A program made the position numbers and the translations under genes. From the NCBI RefSeq assembly GCF_038008325.1, contig NZ_JBBOYW010000001.1, positions 2,470,001 through 2,534,000 on the forward strand: a stretch of DNA of 64,000 bases. Reading direction: 5' to 3'. Positions 15,105 through 23,688 of the stretch are shown here, in pieces. The notes beneath the pieces were generated by a model. It was not told the origin of the DNA and searched no databases. It was given only the letters and a program-made list of their open reading frames with translations. Source of the stretch: Lysinibacillus sp. FSL K6-0232. Its GTDB lineage: Bacteria; Bacillota; Bacilli; Bacillales_A; Planococcaceae. Each line of letters starts with the position of its first letter. Positions within the stretch are counted from its first letter, which is position 1.

Positions 15105-15977
15105 TTATTGTATCGCATTATCTGCAAAAAAAGCTTTATGAGCAAACCAAAATTGCTGTTTATTAAAATGTTCTTCATGCATCGCAATCACCAAAAATTC
15201 GGCATGGTATTTTTGGGTCATCTCCTCTAGCATCATTTTTGCCTGTTTACTAACAAGATGCTGCCCATCAACTGGCGCTCCTTCTGTAAAAAGAATAATA
15301 TCTGCTTCAGTGCCTTGCTGATTTTCCTGCAATAATGCTTTGACAAACTGTAAAACAGGTAACATCGCTGCTTCTCCACTTGCCTTATATTCAATAAAGC
15401 TTTTAAAATCAGCTACATTCAAATGGCCATTTTCAAAGCGATAGTGCACATGTATTTGACGGTCATATGGTACTATATATAAATCACGTCCTTCGTGATG
15501 CGCATTCATAAACCATGGTAAAATCATGCTTTTACAAAGCTCTGAATAAGCTGCCATCCCTGTTGTTTGTTCCAAGCAAATAATAATAGGACCAGGTTCT
15601 TTTTTATGATAATGAAATGGCACATATAGCACGTTGTCATTTTTAGTGATTTGCTGCTTTAGCTGTTGACGTCTTCGTTCTGCCCATTTCCGTTCATAAT
15701 ATAGACGTTGCTCACGACCATTTGCTAATCGTTCAGCTTGCTCAATTGCAGGCATATTTTCTTGCATCTCCTGCATAATATCTGCCAATTCGAGCGCAAA
15801 TGCCGCCATATTTCGCAATGGCTCACTCTTGAAAAAATAGTCAATAAAATATTGCTGCTCTTTATCGCTTAGTTCTTCTAGATGTAAATGCTCATATAGA
15901 AAACGTAAATAGTTACGTTGTTCAAGCGTTATTTCAATATCTAATTTTTCGATTAGTGCTTGCAATGCATCTGACAT
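15105..15977 (-). CDS. Protein with C-terminal von Willebrand A-like domain
   Basis: A 290-residue soluble protein. The N-terminal half is helical and charged (a run of Glu/Arg/Gln around 75-115). From residue ~125 a Rossmann-like alternation typical of CoxE/VWA domains appears: GPIIICLEQTTGM, MILPWFMNAHHEGRDLYIVPYD, ADIILFTEGAP and AEFLVIAMHEE. The metal-site DxSxS is replaced by EQTTGM, so the MIDAS is altered; TEGAP stands where the TDG motif is expected. VWA proteins of this kind usually work with MoxR-type AAA ATPases, but none is in the window. The ATG follows AGGAGGTG. Function is unknown. Confidence 0.6.
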   Translation of the reverse strand: MSDALQALIEKLDIEITLEQRNYLRFLYEHLHLEELSDKEQQYFIDYFFKSEPLRNMAAFALELADIMQEMQENMPAIEQAERLANGREQRLYYERKWAERRRQQLKQQITKNDNVLYVPFHYHKKEPGPIIICLEQTTGMAAYSELCKSMILPWFMNAHHEGRDLYIVPYDRQIHVHYRFENGHLNVADFKSFIEYKASGEAAMLPVLQFVKALLQENQQGTEADIILFTEGAPVDGQHLVSKQAKMMLEEMTQKYHAEFLVIAMHEEHFNKQQFWFAHKAFFADNAIQ

Positions 15978-16121
15978 ATCGTAGCACCTCCTAAGTACCA
16001 CATTTTTGAATAATGTCTATAGTATAACCAAAAAATTTTTTTGACAATACAAATCCACTTGCTATATTGACGCTGTATCATCAACAATGTTGCCATTCTA
16101 TAAAATTTTATATTTAGCCAT

Positions 16122-16149
16122 AGAAAAAAGAGCTACTAGTGCAGCTCTT
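16122..16149 (-). terminator. Terminator of the pst-phoU operon
   Basis: AAGAGCT / AGCTCTT stem with an 8-base loop and T6 on the minus strand, immediately after phoU. Confidence 0.75.
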
Positions 16150-16154
16150 CTCCG

Positions 16155-16814
16155 TTAATTATTTAATTCATAATGCTTGCCCTTTACTAAATAAAATAGA
16201 TGCTCAGCGATATTTGTAGCATGGTCAGCTGAACGCTCTAAATAGCGGCAAATAAATGTTAAATGTGTAATTTGTGAAATATGCGCTGGATTGTCAATAC
16301 CTGCACGTAGTAGTAGCACAATGGTTGCACCATATAAATCATCTACATAATCATCAAGCTCAGCAATTTCTTTTGCGCGTACTGTATCTTCCTCTGTAAA
16401 AGCTTTTATAATGCTTTCTAACATTTCCACTGTTTTATCACACATTGTTTGTAAATTCGTGAAAGGGAAGACGATAGGCTCTTTACCGATTCGTATTGCT
16501 TCCTTTGCAATATTAACTGCATAGTCACCCACCCTCTCCATATCTGATGCCGCTTTTACAAGCACCATTAAACGGCGTAAATCCGTGGCAACTGGCTGCT
16601 GTTTAGCAATCATTAAAATGACATGATCATTAATTTCTTCTTCAAGGCGATTAATCACTAAATCATCTTCAAGAATTTTTAAAGCTTTTTCTAAATCTTG
16701 TTCCACCAATGCTGTAAAAGCCATTTTTAATGCATCAATGCTACGGTTAGCAATAGCAATAAATTGCTCCTGTGCATCTTTTAATTCTTGTTCAAAACGC
16801 TCACGCACAATCAT
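16155..16814 (-). CDS. phoU: Phosphate signalling protein PhoU
   Basis: Cytoplasmic 219-residue six-helix protein that couples Pst transporter state to the phosphate regulon and restrains uptake. Two repeats of the PhoU fold are visible, each with its metal-binding signature: DMERVGDYAVNIAKEA in the first repeat and YLERSADHATNIAEHL in the second. The ATG follows AAGGAGGAGC. It is the last gene of the operon, 14 bases after pstB. Confidence 0.95.
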   Translation of the reverse strand: MIVRERFEQELKDAQEQFIAIANRSIDALKMAFTALVEQDLEKALKILEDDLVINRLEEEINDHVILMIAKQQPVATDLRRLMVLVKAASDMERVGDYAVNIAKEAIRIGKEPIVFPFTNLQTMCDKTVEMLESIIKAFTEEDTVRAKEIAELDDYVDDLYGATIVLLLRAGIDNPAHISQITHLTFICRYLERSADHATNIAEHLFYLVKGKHYELNN

Positions 16815-16828
16815 CTATTCGCTCCTCC

Positions 16829-17662
16829 TTAGCCGAAACGTCCAGAAATATAATCTTCTGTACGCTGGTCTGCAGGTGTTTGGAAGATAATATCTGTTTT
16901 ATCGTATTCCACAACCTCTCCATTTAGGAAAAAGGCTGTACGGTCAGAAATACGTGCGGCTTGCTGCATATTATGTGTCACAATAATAATGGAGTAATCT
17001 TTTTTCAGCTCCTGTACAAGCTCCTCCACTTTTAACGTAGAGATAGGGTCTAGGGCAGATGTTGGCTCATCCATTAAAATAACATCTGGCTCAATCGCTA
17101 AACAACGTGCAATACAAATACGTTGCTGCTGTCCACCTGAAAGACCATAAGCATTTTGATTTAAACGATCCTTTACTTCGTCCCAAATTGCTGCGCCTCG
17201 TAGTGATTTCTCAACAATTTCATCCAAAATCTTTTTATTTTTAATACCATGAATTCTTGGTCCATAGGCAATATTATCATAAATTGATTTTGGGAATGGA
17301 TTTGGCTTTTGGAACACCATGCCTACACGTGTTCTTAATTCCTCCACTGTATAGCTTTTGTCTAAAATATTACGCTCACGATAGACAATTTCACCTGATG
17401 TTCGAACGCTTGGTACAAGCTCTACCATTCGATTTAATGTTTTTAAATAGGTCGATTTACCACAGCCAGAAGGTCCAATAATAGCTGTTACTTCATTTTC
17501 ATAGATGCTTAAATTAATATCCTTTAAGCCATGATGGTCACCATACCATAAATTTAAATCGCGTGTATCATAGACAATATTTTTAGCCACAGCCTCAGAA
17601 GATTTTGTTGTTTTATGAATCGATTGGATATTTGTTGTTTCCTTTTTTATATCAAGTACCAT
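16829..17662 (-). CDS. pstB: Phosphate ABC transporter ATP-binding protein
   Basis: Energises high-affinity phosphate import through PstC/PstA. It has 277 residues: Walker [10 protein letters not shown], the Q-loop VFQKPNPFP typical of PstB, signature [16 protein letters not shown], Walker [14 protein letters not shown] and switch His in [11 protein letters not shown] ~25-residue N-terminal extension (Lys/Thr-rich) precedes the usual domain. The ATG follows GAGGTGACCTT. It is 12 bases from pstA. Confidence 0.97.
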   Translation of the reverse strand: MVLDIKKETTNIQSIHKTTKSSEAVAKNIVYDTRDLNLWYGDHHGLKDINLSIYENEVTAIIGPSGCGKSTYLKTLNRMVELVPSVRTSGEIVYRERNILDKSYTVEELRTRVGMVFQKPNPFPKSIYDNIAYGPRIHGIKNKKILDEIVEKSLRGAAIWDEVKDRLNQNAYGLSGGQQQRICIARCLAIEPDVILMDEPTSALDPISTLKVEELVQELKKDYSIIIVTHNMQQAARISDRTAFFLNGEVVEYDKTDIIFQTPADQRTEDYISGRFG

Positions 17663-17674
17663 AAGGTCACCTCA

Positions 17675-18553
17675 TTAATAACGTTTTTGGAATTTATTGC
17701 GAATAAAGATCGCTAGAGAGTTCATTAATAACAGCATGGTCATTAGCACTAAAATACCTGCCGCTGCAACATATTGAAAGGCCTCTTGCGGACGCTTTGC
17801 CCAGTCATAGATTTGCATTGGCAATGCGGTAAATTGACTTAATAAGCTATTCGGTAAAAACTGTAGAATAACTGGAATTCCTAAGACAACAAGTGGTGCT
17901 GTTTCACCAATCGCACGAGAAAGCGCTAAAATACTACCTGTTAAAATCCCTGGAATTGCGGCTGGTAGTACAACACGTAAAATGGTTTGCCATTTAGTTG
18001 CCCCCATACCATATGAAGCTTCACGCTGCTCATTTGGCACTGCACGAATAGCCTCCTGTGCAGCCACAATAATAACGGGTAAAATTAATAAACTCATTGT
18101 AAAGCCAGCAGCTAGCACACTTTTACCTAGCCCTAGCATACGTACAAAAATAGTTAATCCAAGTAAACCAAAAACGATGGAAGGCACACCTGCTAAATTG
18201 GAGATATTCATGCGAATAAAGTCGTTAATTTTATTTTTCTTAGCGTATTCCTCTAAATAAATCGCTGTCCCTACGCCTAAAATAATGGATACTGGCGCAA
18301 CAACTGCCATTAACCAAAGCGAGCCTATTAATGCAGCCTTAATACCTGCTTTATCTGCAAATCGTGATGCAAAGTTTGTTAAGAAATCGATATTTAAGTA
18401 ATCGACCCCTTGTGTAATGATGCGATATAGTAAAATCGCCAATGTCACAAGCGCAAAAGCCGTTGCGAGGAAAAATAAGGTTTTCCAAACTTTATTGAAC
18501 GTAATACGCTTTGTCATTCGTTTCATCACGACTGAATCATCTATATAGCGCAT
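17675..18553 (-). CDS. pstA: Phosphate ABC transporter permease PstA
   Basis: Inner-membrane permease of 292 residues with six predicted transmembrane segments. It carries the BPD_transp_1 signature EAxxALGAxx...I in the form REASYGMGATKWQTILRVVLPAAIPG. The ATG (MRYIDDS) lies 9 bases after GGGAGG, which is inside the last codons of pstC; only one base separates the pstC stop from this ATG. A longer in-frame start upstream overlaps pstC and is rejected. Confidence 0.95.
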   Translation of the reverse strand: MRYIDDSVVMKRMTKRITFNKVWKTLFFLATAFALVTLAILLYRIITQGVDYLNIDFLTNFASRFADKAGIKAALIGSLWLMAVVAPVSIILGVGTAIYLEEYAKKNKINDFIRMNISNLAGVPSIVFGLLGLTIFVRMLGLGKSVLAAGFTMSLLILPVIIVAAQEAIRAVPNEQREASYGMGATKWQTILRVVLPAAIPGILTGSILALSRAIGETAPLVVLGIPVILQFLPNSLLSQFTALPMQIYDWAKRPQEAFQYVAAAGILVLMTMLLLMNSLAIFIRNKFQKRY

Positions 18554-18554
18554 G

Positions 18555-19502
18555 CTAGTAAACCTCCCTGAAGCGTTTCGAAATATAATGAGCAAGTAGA
18601 TTCATTACCAATGTAAAGATAAATAGTGTGAATCCAACAGAATAAATAGAATAATAGATGGTTGTACCATAGCCCGCATCGCCTGTTGATACTTGTACAA
18701 TGTATGCTGTCATTGTTTGAATGGAATCTGTAACATTCAAATCAAATTTCGGCGTAGAACCACCTGCAAGCGAAACAATCATCGTTTCACCAATTGCCCG
18801 GGAAATAGCTAGTACAACAGAAGCTACAATGCCTGATAATGCAGCTGGTAATACAACTTTGATTGCCACCTCAAATTTTGTTGCACCTAGCGCTAAAGCC
18901 CCTTCACGCATACTATTTGGCACAGATGACATCGCGTCCTCAGAGAGAGAGGTAATCATCGGTAAAATCATAATTCCTACAACAATTCCTGGACTAAGTG
19001 CATTAAATAATTTAAGTTCAGGGAGAATGCCTTGTAATAAAGGCGTAACAAATGTTAATGCGAAGAAACCATACACAATTGTTGGTACGCCCGCTAATAC
19101 CTCTAAAATAGGCTTTACTGTGCGTCTTGTTTTTTCACTTGCGTATTCACTTAAATAAATAGCCGAACCAATACCAAATGGTACAGCTACTACAATGGCA
19201 ATCAGTGTGACTTTCAATGTACCAGCAATCAGTGGTAAAATCCCAAAGAGCGGTTCATTCCCTGAAAACGGAAGCCATTGTGTACCAAAAAGGAAATCTG
19301 TAATCGACACACGCTTGAAAAATTCAAACGTTTCAAAAATAAGGGTGAAAACAATACCAAATGTTGTTAAAATTGAAAGTATAGCTGCAGAAAATAATAG
19401 AGTTGGCATTGCTTTTTCCACTATTTTCTTTGTTTTATTGTTGCGCGAATTTGCAATTAATTGCTGCACAGAGGATGTCTTATTTTCCTTTTGAGAAACC
19501 AT
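18555..19502 (-). CDS. pstC: Phosphate ABC transporter permease PstC
   Basis: Inner-membrane permease of 315 residues pairing with PstA. Six hydrophobic segments are visible. The cytoplasmic loop has REGALALGATKFEVAIKVVLPAALSGI, the ATPase-contact motif, and LAGVPTIVYGFFAL is characteristic of PstC. The ATG follows AAGGAGTTCCCA. A strong hairpin separates it from pstS. Confidence 0.95.
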   Translation of the reverse strand: MVSQKENKTSSVQQLIANSRNNKTKKIVEKAMPTLLFSAAILSILTTFGIVFTLIFETFEFFKRVSITDFLFGTQWLPFSGNEPLFGILPLIAGTLKVTLIAIVVAVPFGIGSAIYLSEYASEKTRRTVKPILEVLAGVPTIVYGFFALTFVTPLLQGILPELKLFNALSPGIVVGIMILPMITSLSEDAMSSVPNSMREGALALGATKFEVAIKVVLPAALSGIVASVVLAISRAIGETMIVSLAGGSTPKFDLNVTDSIQTMTAYIVQVSTGDAGYGTTIYYSIYSVGFTLFIFTLVMNLLAHYISKRFREVY

Positions 19503-19523
19503 TGGGAACTCCTTTCAAATAAG

Positions 19524-19554
19524 AGAGGGAAAGAGCATACACCTCTTTCCCTCT
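19524..19554 (-). promoter_or_regulatory. Intercistronic hairpin between pstS and pstC
   Basis: Perfect 12-bp stem, AGAGGGAAAGAG / CTCTTTCCCTCT, with a 7-base loop and no T run. It lies 13 bases after the pstS stop. The likely effect is to stabilise the 3' end of a pstS-only mRNA or reduce read-through, giving more PstS than permease. Confidence 0.75.
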
Positions 19555-19566
19555 ATGCATGTCTTC

Positions 19567-20541
19567 TTATTTTAAGCCTTCTAAAGTTTTTAAGCCTTCA
19601 GTATATTGTTCTTCAGGTAAGCGAACATAGCCAACTGCCTCAGCCATATCGCCTGCATTTTCTAGTGTAAATTTAATGAAATCATATGCTGCTTCATTAT
19701 CTTTCATTGCACTATTTTTTACATATGTGAATAGTGGACGTGAAAGTGGTGTATATTCACCTGCTTCAATTGTTTCATTTGTTGGCTCTACACCATTGAT
19801 TTTCACGATTTTTAATTTATCTTTATTTTCTAAGTAGTAAGCATAACCAAAGAAGCCGATTGCGTTTTTGTCACCTGCAACACCTTGTACAAGCATATTA
19901 TCATCCTCTGATAATGTCGCTGCGCTTACAAGATCAGCACCATCTAAAATCACTTCATCAAAGTAATCGTATGTGCCTGAATCCGTACCTGGTGAATAGA
20001 AAACGATTTTGTCATCTGGCCAAGATGGATCAATATCAGACCATTTTTTCTCTGTGCCATCTTCAATCCAAATTTTTTGTAATTGTTCTACTGTTAAGTC
20101 TTGTGCCCAGTCATTTTCTGGGTTCACGACTACTGATAAACCATCATATGCTAAAGCTAGCTCTGTAAAATCAATGCCTGCTTCTTCTAATTTCGCTTTC
20201 TCTTCATCTTTTATATTACGAGATGCATTTGAAAAGTCTGTTTCACCTGCGATGAATTTTTCAAAACCACCACCAGTACCAGAAACCCCTACTGATACCT
20301 TGACATCTGGTTGTGTACCTGCATACTCTTCAACGACTGCTTCAATAATTGGTGCTACTGTTGAAGAACCATCTCCAGCCACAGAGCCTTGTAGCTTTTC
20401 ATCAGATGCCTCTTGTCCTGCGTCTGTTGATGCATTTGTTTCTGTGCCATTACCATTTTGGGCAGACTCGCCACCACATGCACCAAGCATTAATGCAGAA
20501 CCCATTACCGCTGTCATTGTTAAGTACTTCCACTTTTTCAT
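19567..20541 (-). CDS. pstS: Phosphate-binding lipoprotein PstS
   Basis: Extracellular phosphate-binding component of Pst, 324 residues. A signal peptide ends in the lipobox LGAC|GG, followed by a Gly/Asn/Thr-rich linker. Phosphate-site loops are visible: AGDGSSTVAPI, SVGVSGTGGGFEKFIAGETDFSNASR and YSPGTDSGTYDYF. The start MKKWKY is chosen because its ATG lies 8 bases after GGAGG and starts a proper lipoprotein signal; the longer ORF runs through the Pho boxes. First gene of the operon. Confidence 0.96.
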   Translation of the reverse strand: MKKWKYLTMTAVMGSALMLGACGGESAQNGNGTETNASTDAGQEASDEKLQGSVAGDGSSTVAPIIEAVVEEYAGTQPDVKVSVGVSGTGGGFEKFIAGETDFSNASRNIKDEEKAKLEEAGIDFTELALAYDGLSVVVNPENDWAQDLTVEQLQKIWIEDGTEKKWSDIDPSWPDDKIVFYSPGTDSGTYDYFDEVILDGADLVSAATLSEDDNMLVQGVAGDKNAIGFFGYAYYLENKDKLKIVKINGVEPTNETIEAGEYTPLSRPLFTYVKNSAMKDNEAAYDFIKFTLENAGDMAEAVGYVRLPEEQYTEGLKTLEGLK

Positions 20542-20630
20542 TTCATTTGCCTCCGTCACTAACTGTTTTATAGTTATTACTCTTACAGTCTTTACTATAA
20601 TGATTAATTGTTGAAGTCGTATAAAGGCTT

Positions 20631-20676
20631 TGTAAAAGAACTGTAAAGGCGTGTAATGCTTTGTAAACGATTGTAA
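20631..20676 (-). promoter_or_regulatory. PhoP (Pho-box) direct repeats upstream of pstS
   Basis: On the minus strand TTACA occurs five times with starts 10, 10, 10 and 11 bases apart. This is the TT(A/C)ACA tandem array bound by PhoP in Bacillus. A -10-like TATAGT (20599-20594) lies about 32 bases further on, with no good -35, as expected for a PhoP-activated promoter. Confidence 0.85.
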
Positions 20677-20828
20677 AGACATATTTACAATAAAGTGAAC
20701 CTTCAATCAGTGAGGGGCCTTATCCCCACCGATTCGTGATAGAGGATAAAAGAAATTTGCTTCTTATAGGAAAGATGTTATAATAAAAAATTGTGTCGGA
20801 AATATTTTATATGAGGAGTTTGACCTTT

Positions 20829-21023
20829 GTGATGAAACATGCAAATGTACAAAATGCCGATTATTTTAAAACATATTTATCTCTTATAATGGAGCGTCGG
20901 GAGCTAACATTACAGGAGGCTATCGATTTTATGGTAGCATCTTATTTCTATCATAATATAGAGCATTATGGGGTAAAGCCGAGAGAGCAATTTGAATTAG
21001 CGATTCAGCAGCTATCTGCCTAA
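20829..21023 (+). CDS. Small conserved-looking hypothetical protein
   Basis: About 64 residues, helical and acidic: KHANVQNADYFKTYLSLIM, RRELTLQEAIDFMVASYFYHNIEHYG, then REQFELAIQQLSA. I do not recognise a family. The GTG is 10 bases after AGGAG and the adjacent ATG 13 bases, so the exact start is open. It is divergent from pstS and followed by a strong terminator, which supports it being a real gene. Confidence 0.65.
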   Translation: MMKHANVQNADYFKTYLSLIMERRELTLQEAIDFMVASYFYHNIEHYGVKPREQFELAIQQLSA

Positions 21024-21031
21024 AGATAAGA

Positions 21032-21066
21032 GGGTGTTTGCTACTTTTAGCAAACACCCCCTTTTT
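21032..21066 (+). terminator. Terminator of the small gene at 20829
   Basis: Perfect 11-bp stem GGGTGTTTGCT / AGCAAACACCC, 6-base loop, then T5. Confidence 0.92.
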
Positions 21067-21251
21067 ACATCTATTTTTTCTGAATACTCCCCCACATCCT
21101 AATTCCCCCTACCATTTGTAAATACCCTACAAATTACTCAAATCCTCATATGACATCTTATTCAATAAATTATACAATATTGTTATCTAAGACTAAACAT
21201 TCCATTTTATATAGCGTCAATTAAAATTTATAGTTAGTCCTGAAAAGCATA

Positions 21252-21296
21252 AAAAAAGTGGATTTGGAAAATAATTTCTTTTCCAAATCCACTTTT
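21252..21296 (-). terminator. Terminator of pbpA
   Basis: Long stem AAAGTGGATTTGGAAAA / TTTTCCAAATCCACTTT followed by T on the minus strand, 10 bases after the stop. Confidence 0.9.
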
Positions 21297-21305
21297 ATAT
21301 AAGTT

Positions 21306-23510
21306 TTATTCTTGCTCACCTTCACCAATTTTTTCCTCTGTAGCGGCTGGTAAAATCGGTTGCTGTACATTACTATCTGATATATTTTCAGCTTGATATT
21401 TTGCTTTTAATTCAAAATACTTATCTAATGAACGTCTAGCAATGACATTATTTTGATAGTAGTGAGGATCTAAATTTGTATTAACCCATGGAATCACAAC
21501 AGCATAGGCAATTTCAGGATTTTCATATGGTGCAAAGCCAACATGTGTTAGGTTAATCGTGTTTGTACCATAATGCTCTTTTAATGGTCCATAGTACACT
21601 ACCTCTGCTGTTCCTGTTTTCCCTGCAGCTGTATATGGTGCATCCGCAAACTGAGCTCGTGCTGTCCCTTGTTTACCAGTGTATACACGACGTAACCCTT
21701 GTTTGACATAATCAATTTCTTCTTTAGGGTTATCTATTTGATTTAAAATCCTTGGCCCAACCTCTGTTACTAATTGCCCTAGTTGTTTGCCATCCTGTGA
21801 TGGATCACGTACCTCTTTTACTACATGTGGCTGCACACGATAGCCACCATTGGCAATTGTTGAAATATATTGTGCAAGTTGAAGCGGTGTATACGTATCA
21901 TACTGACCAATCGCTAAGTCCAATGTTTTACCACCCATTGTTGGACCAGCTGGACCTTGTACCCCACTAAATTCATTTGGTAAATCAATACCTGTTTTTA
22001 CACCTAAACCAAATTGCGCATAATTATTACGCATTTTTGCGAATGTATCATCCTTTAAACGTAAAGGCATACCATAGCTATAAGGTGTGCCATTAATCAT
22101 CATGGCGATTTTAAACATATAAACGTTGGAAGAGCGCTCTAAAGCACTTAAATCATTCATCGTAATATAGCCGCCTCTGTTAAAGATCGATGTTTTAGGG
22201 GCTGTTCCAGCTAATTTAATTGGTTCATCGCCCATAGGAGTACCCATCGAGATAACATCTTGATTATAGCCCATTAGAACTGTTGCAGCCTTGACAGAAG
22301 AACCTGTTTCATAAGCTGTTGTAAATGTACCATAGGCATAGTCCACAACTATATTTTTTCCTGTTTCAGGGTCCTTTTCGATTTTTTTACCAACCATCGA
22401 TAAAATATCGCCTGTATTCGGGTCCATCATAATTAAAAAGGCACGATCTAATAAATAGGAGCCGCCCATGGCCTTTAAGTTAAGCAGTTCTTCTTCTACA
22501 ATTTTATCGGTTTCTGCTTGTAGCTCACTATCCAATGCTAAAACTAAATCTTTACCGGGCTCTCCTTCATAGGTTGTAACCGTATCGACTACTTGCCCCT
22601 TTTTATTGGTAATATTTTTTACAACTGTTTTTTGACCTTGTAATAACTCCTCGTATTGCGCTTCAATATAGCTTTCCCCAACACGGTCATTCCGTGAATA
22701 GTCACGTGCTAAATAATAATCAAGCCTTTCTTTTGGTATCCCCTTTGTTGGGACAGTGGTACGGCCAAGAATAGATAAGGATGATAGCTTTACACGCTTC
22801 CAGTCTGTTGTTGTATTGACGCCTGGCAGCTCTGTTAAACGCTCTGATACACGTGCAAATTCATCTGCCGATACATTTTCACTTTTAATAATTTGAGGTG
22901 ATAAATTATAGCCAGAAGCCATTTCTCGATAGATTGCTAATACTTCTAAATCTTCCTCTGTTAATTGTAAAAGCTCCTCATTTGTAATACGTTCACGCAC
23001 AAGCTTATCAATCTCTGCATTGATTTGACTTGTTGTAATATCTTCTTTTTGTCGAATTTTATCTTCCTCAGCCTTTGTTACTTTTTCATAGGCAGCATCA
23101 TGGTTTTTAAGTATCCAGAAATCCTGCTTATCGCGCAATGTCACACGATTTGTTGGCTGTTCAATTAATTGTGCTAGCTTCTCAGCGATTTCCAGCATTT
23201 CCTCTGTTGTTGTTGTCTGCATTTTCGTATAGGTAATAGCATTTTCAGGGTGATTATCAACTAAAATACGCCCATAACGATCATACATGCGGCCCCTTGG
23301 CACACTTGTATTAACAGGCACTTCCTCTGTACTCGCTAAAAGTCGTACATATTCTTCTCCTTTTACGATTTGCATATAACCCAGTCTAAAAATTAACATT
23401 GAAAATACGATAAATATTGCAAAGAAAAGGATATTCATACGAAATGTTAAATTAGAATGATGTTTTGCCTTAACACTCGCCGCGCGATTTTTTCCTGGTA
23501 CTTTACGCAT
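21306..23510 (-). CDS. pbpA: Class B penicillin-binding protein (PBP2A type)
   Basis: Cell-wall transpeptidase of 734 residues, of the elongation (rod-shape) class. A short cytoplasmic tail and one transmembrane helix (about 27-46) precede the dimerisation domain (PRGRMYDRYGRIL near 71) and an extended linker. The transpeptidase core has S404-S-V-K407, SSN in ALERSSNVYMF (about 455), and KTG in AAGKTGTAEV. Position between the pst operon and sodA equals yqgF/pbpA of Bacillus subtilis. The ATG follows AAGGAGGGG. Confidence 0.93.
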   Translation of the reverse strand: MRKVPGKNRAASVKAKHHSNLTFRMNILFFAIFIVFSMLIFRLGYMQIVKGEEYVRLLASTEEVPVNTSVPRGRMYDRYGRILVDNHPENAITYTKMQTTTTEEMLEIAEKLAQLIEQPTNRVTLRDKQDFWILKNHDAAYEKVTKAEEDKIRQKEDITTSQINAEIDKLVRERITNEELLQLTEEDLEVLAIYREMASGYNLSPQIIKSENVSADEFARVSERLTELPGVNTTTDWKRVKLSSLSILGRTTVPTKGIPKERLDYYLARDYSRNDRVGESYIEAQYEELLQGQKTVVKNITNKKGQVVDTVTTYEGEPGKDLVLALDSELQAETDKIVEEELLNLKAMGGSYLLDRAFLIMMDPNTGDILSMVGKKIEKDPETGKNIVVDYAYGTFTTAYETGSSVKAATVLMGYNQDVISMGTPMGDEPIKLAGTAPKTSIFNRGGYITMNDLSALERSSNVYMFKIAMMINGTPYSYGMPLRLKDDTFAKMRNNYAQFGLGVKTGIDLPNEFSGVQGPAGPTMGGKTLDLAIGQYDTYTPLQLAQYISTIANGGYRVQPHVVKEVRDPSQDGKQLGQLVTEVGPRILNQIDNPKEEIDYVKQGLRRVYTGKQGTARAQFADAPYTAAGKTGTAEVVYYGPLKEHYGTNTINLTHVGFAPYENPEIAYAVVIPWVNTNLDPHYYQNNVIARRSLDKYFELKAKYQAENISDSNVQQPILPAATEEKIGEGEQE

Positions 23511-23586
23511 ATATTCCCCTCCTTATCTTGTTATCGTTTCAATACACGATACTTAGTATAGCATTCGTAGGCAGGTTTTGAAAACA

Positions 23587-23688
23587 TCATTTATTTGACG
23601 GTGCTTGCTCATGAAAGGTTGCTCTTACAGCGCCTTTTTGGACTCTATCCGCCACTTTTGCCCTTTTATCCACCCGCCACAAAAAAAA
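23587..23688 (-). pseudogene. Possible 3' remnant of yqgE (MFS transporter) left of the IS
   Basis: Between the second IS and pbpA an open frame on the minus strand encodes about 33 basic residues ending FHEQAPSNK and a stop. It is host sequence, now fused in frame to the transposase. In Bacillus subtilis yqgE, an MFS transporter, sits exactly here between sodA and pbpA. A cytoplasmic MFS tail would look like this, but I cannot verify homology from so short a piece. Confidence 0.35.
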
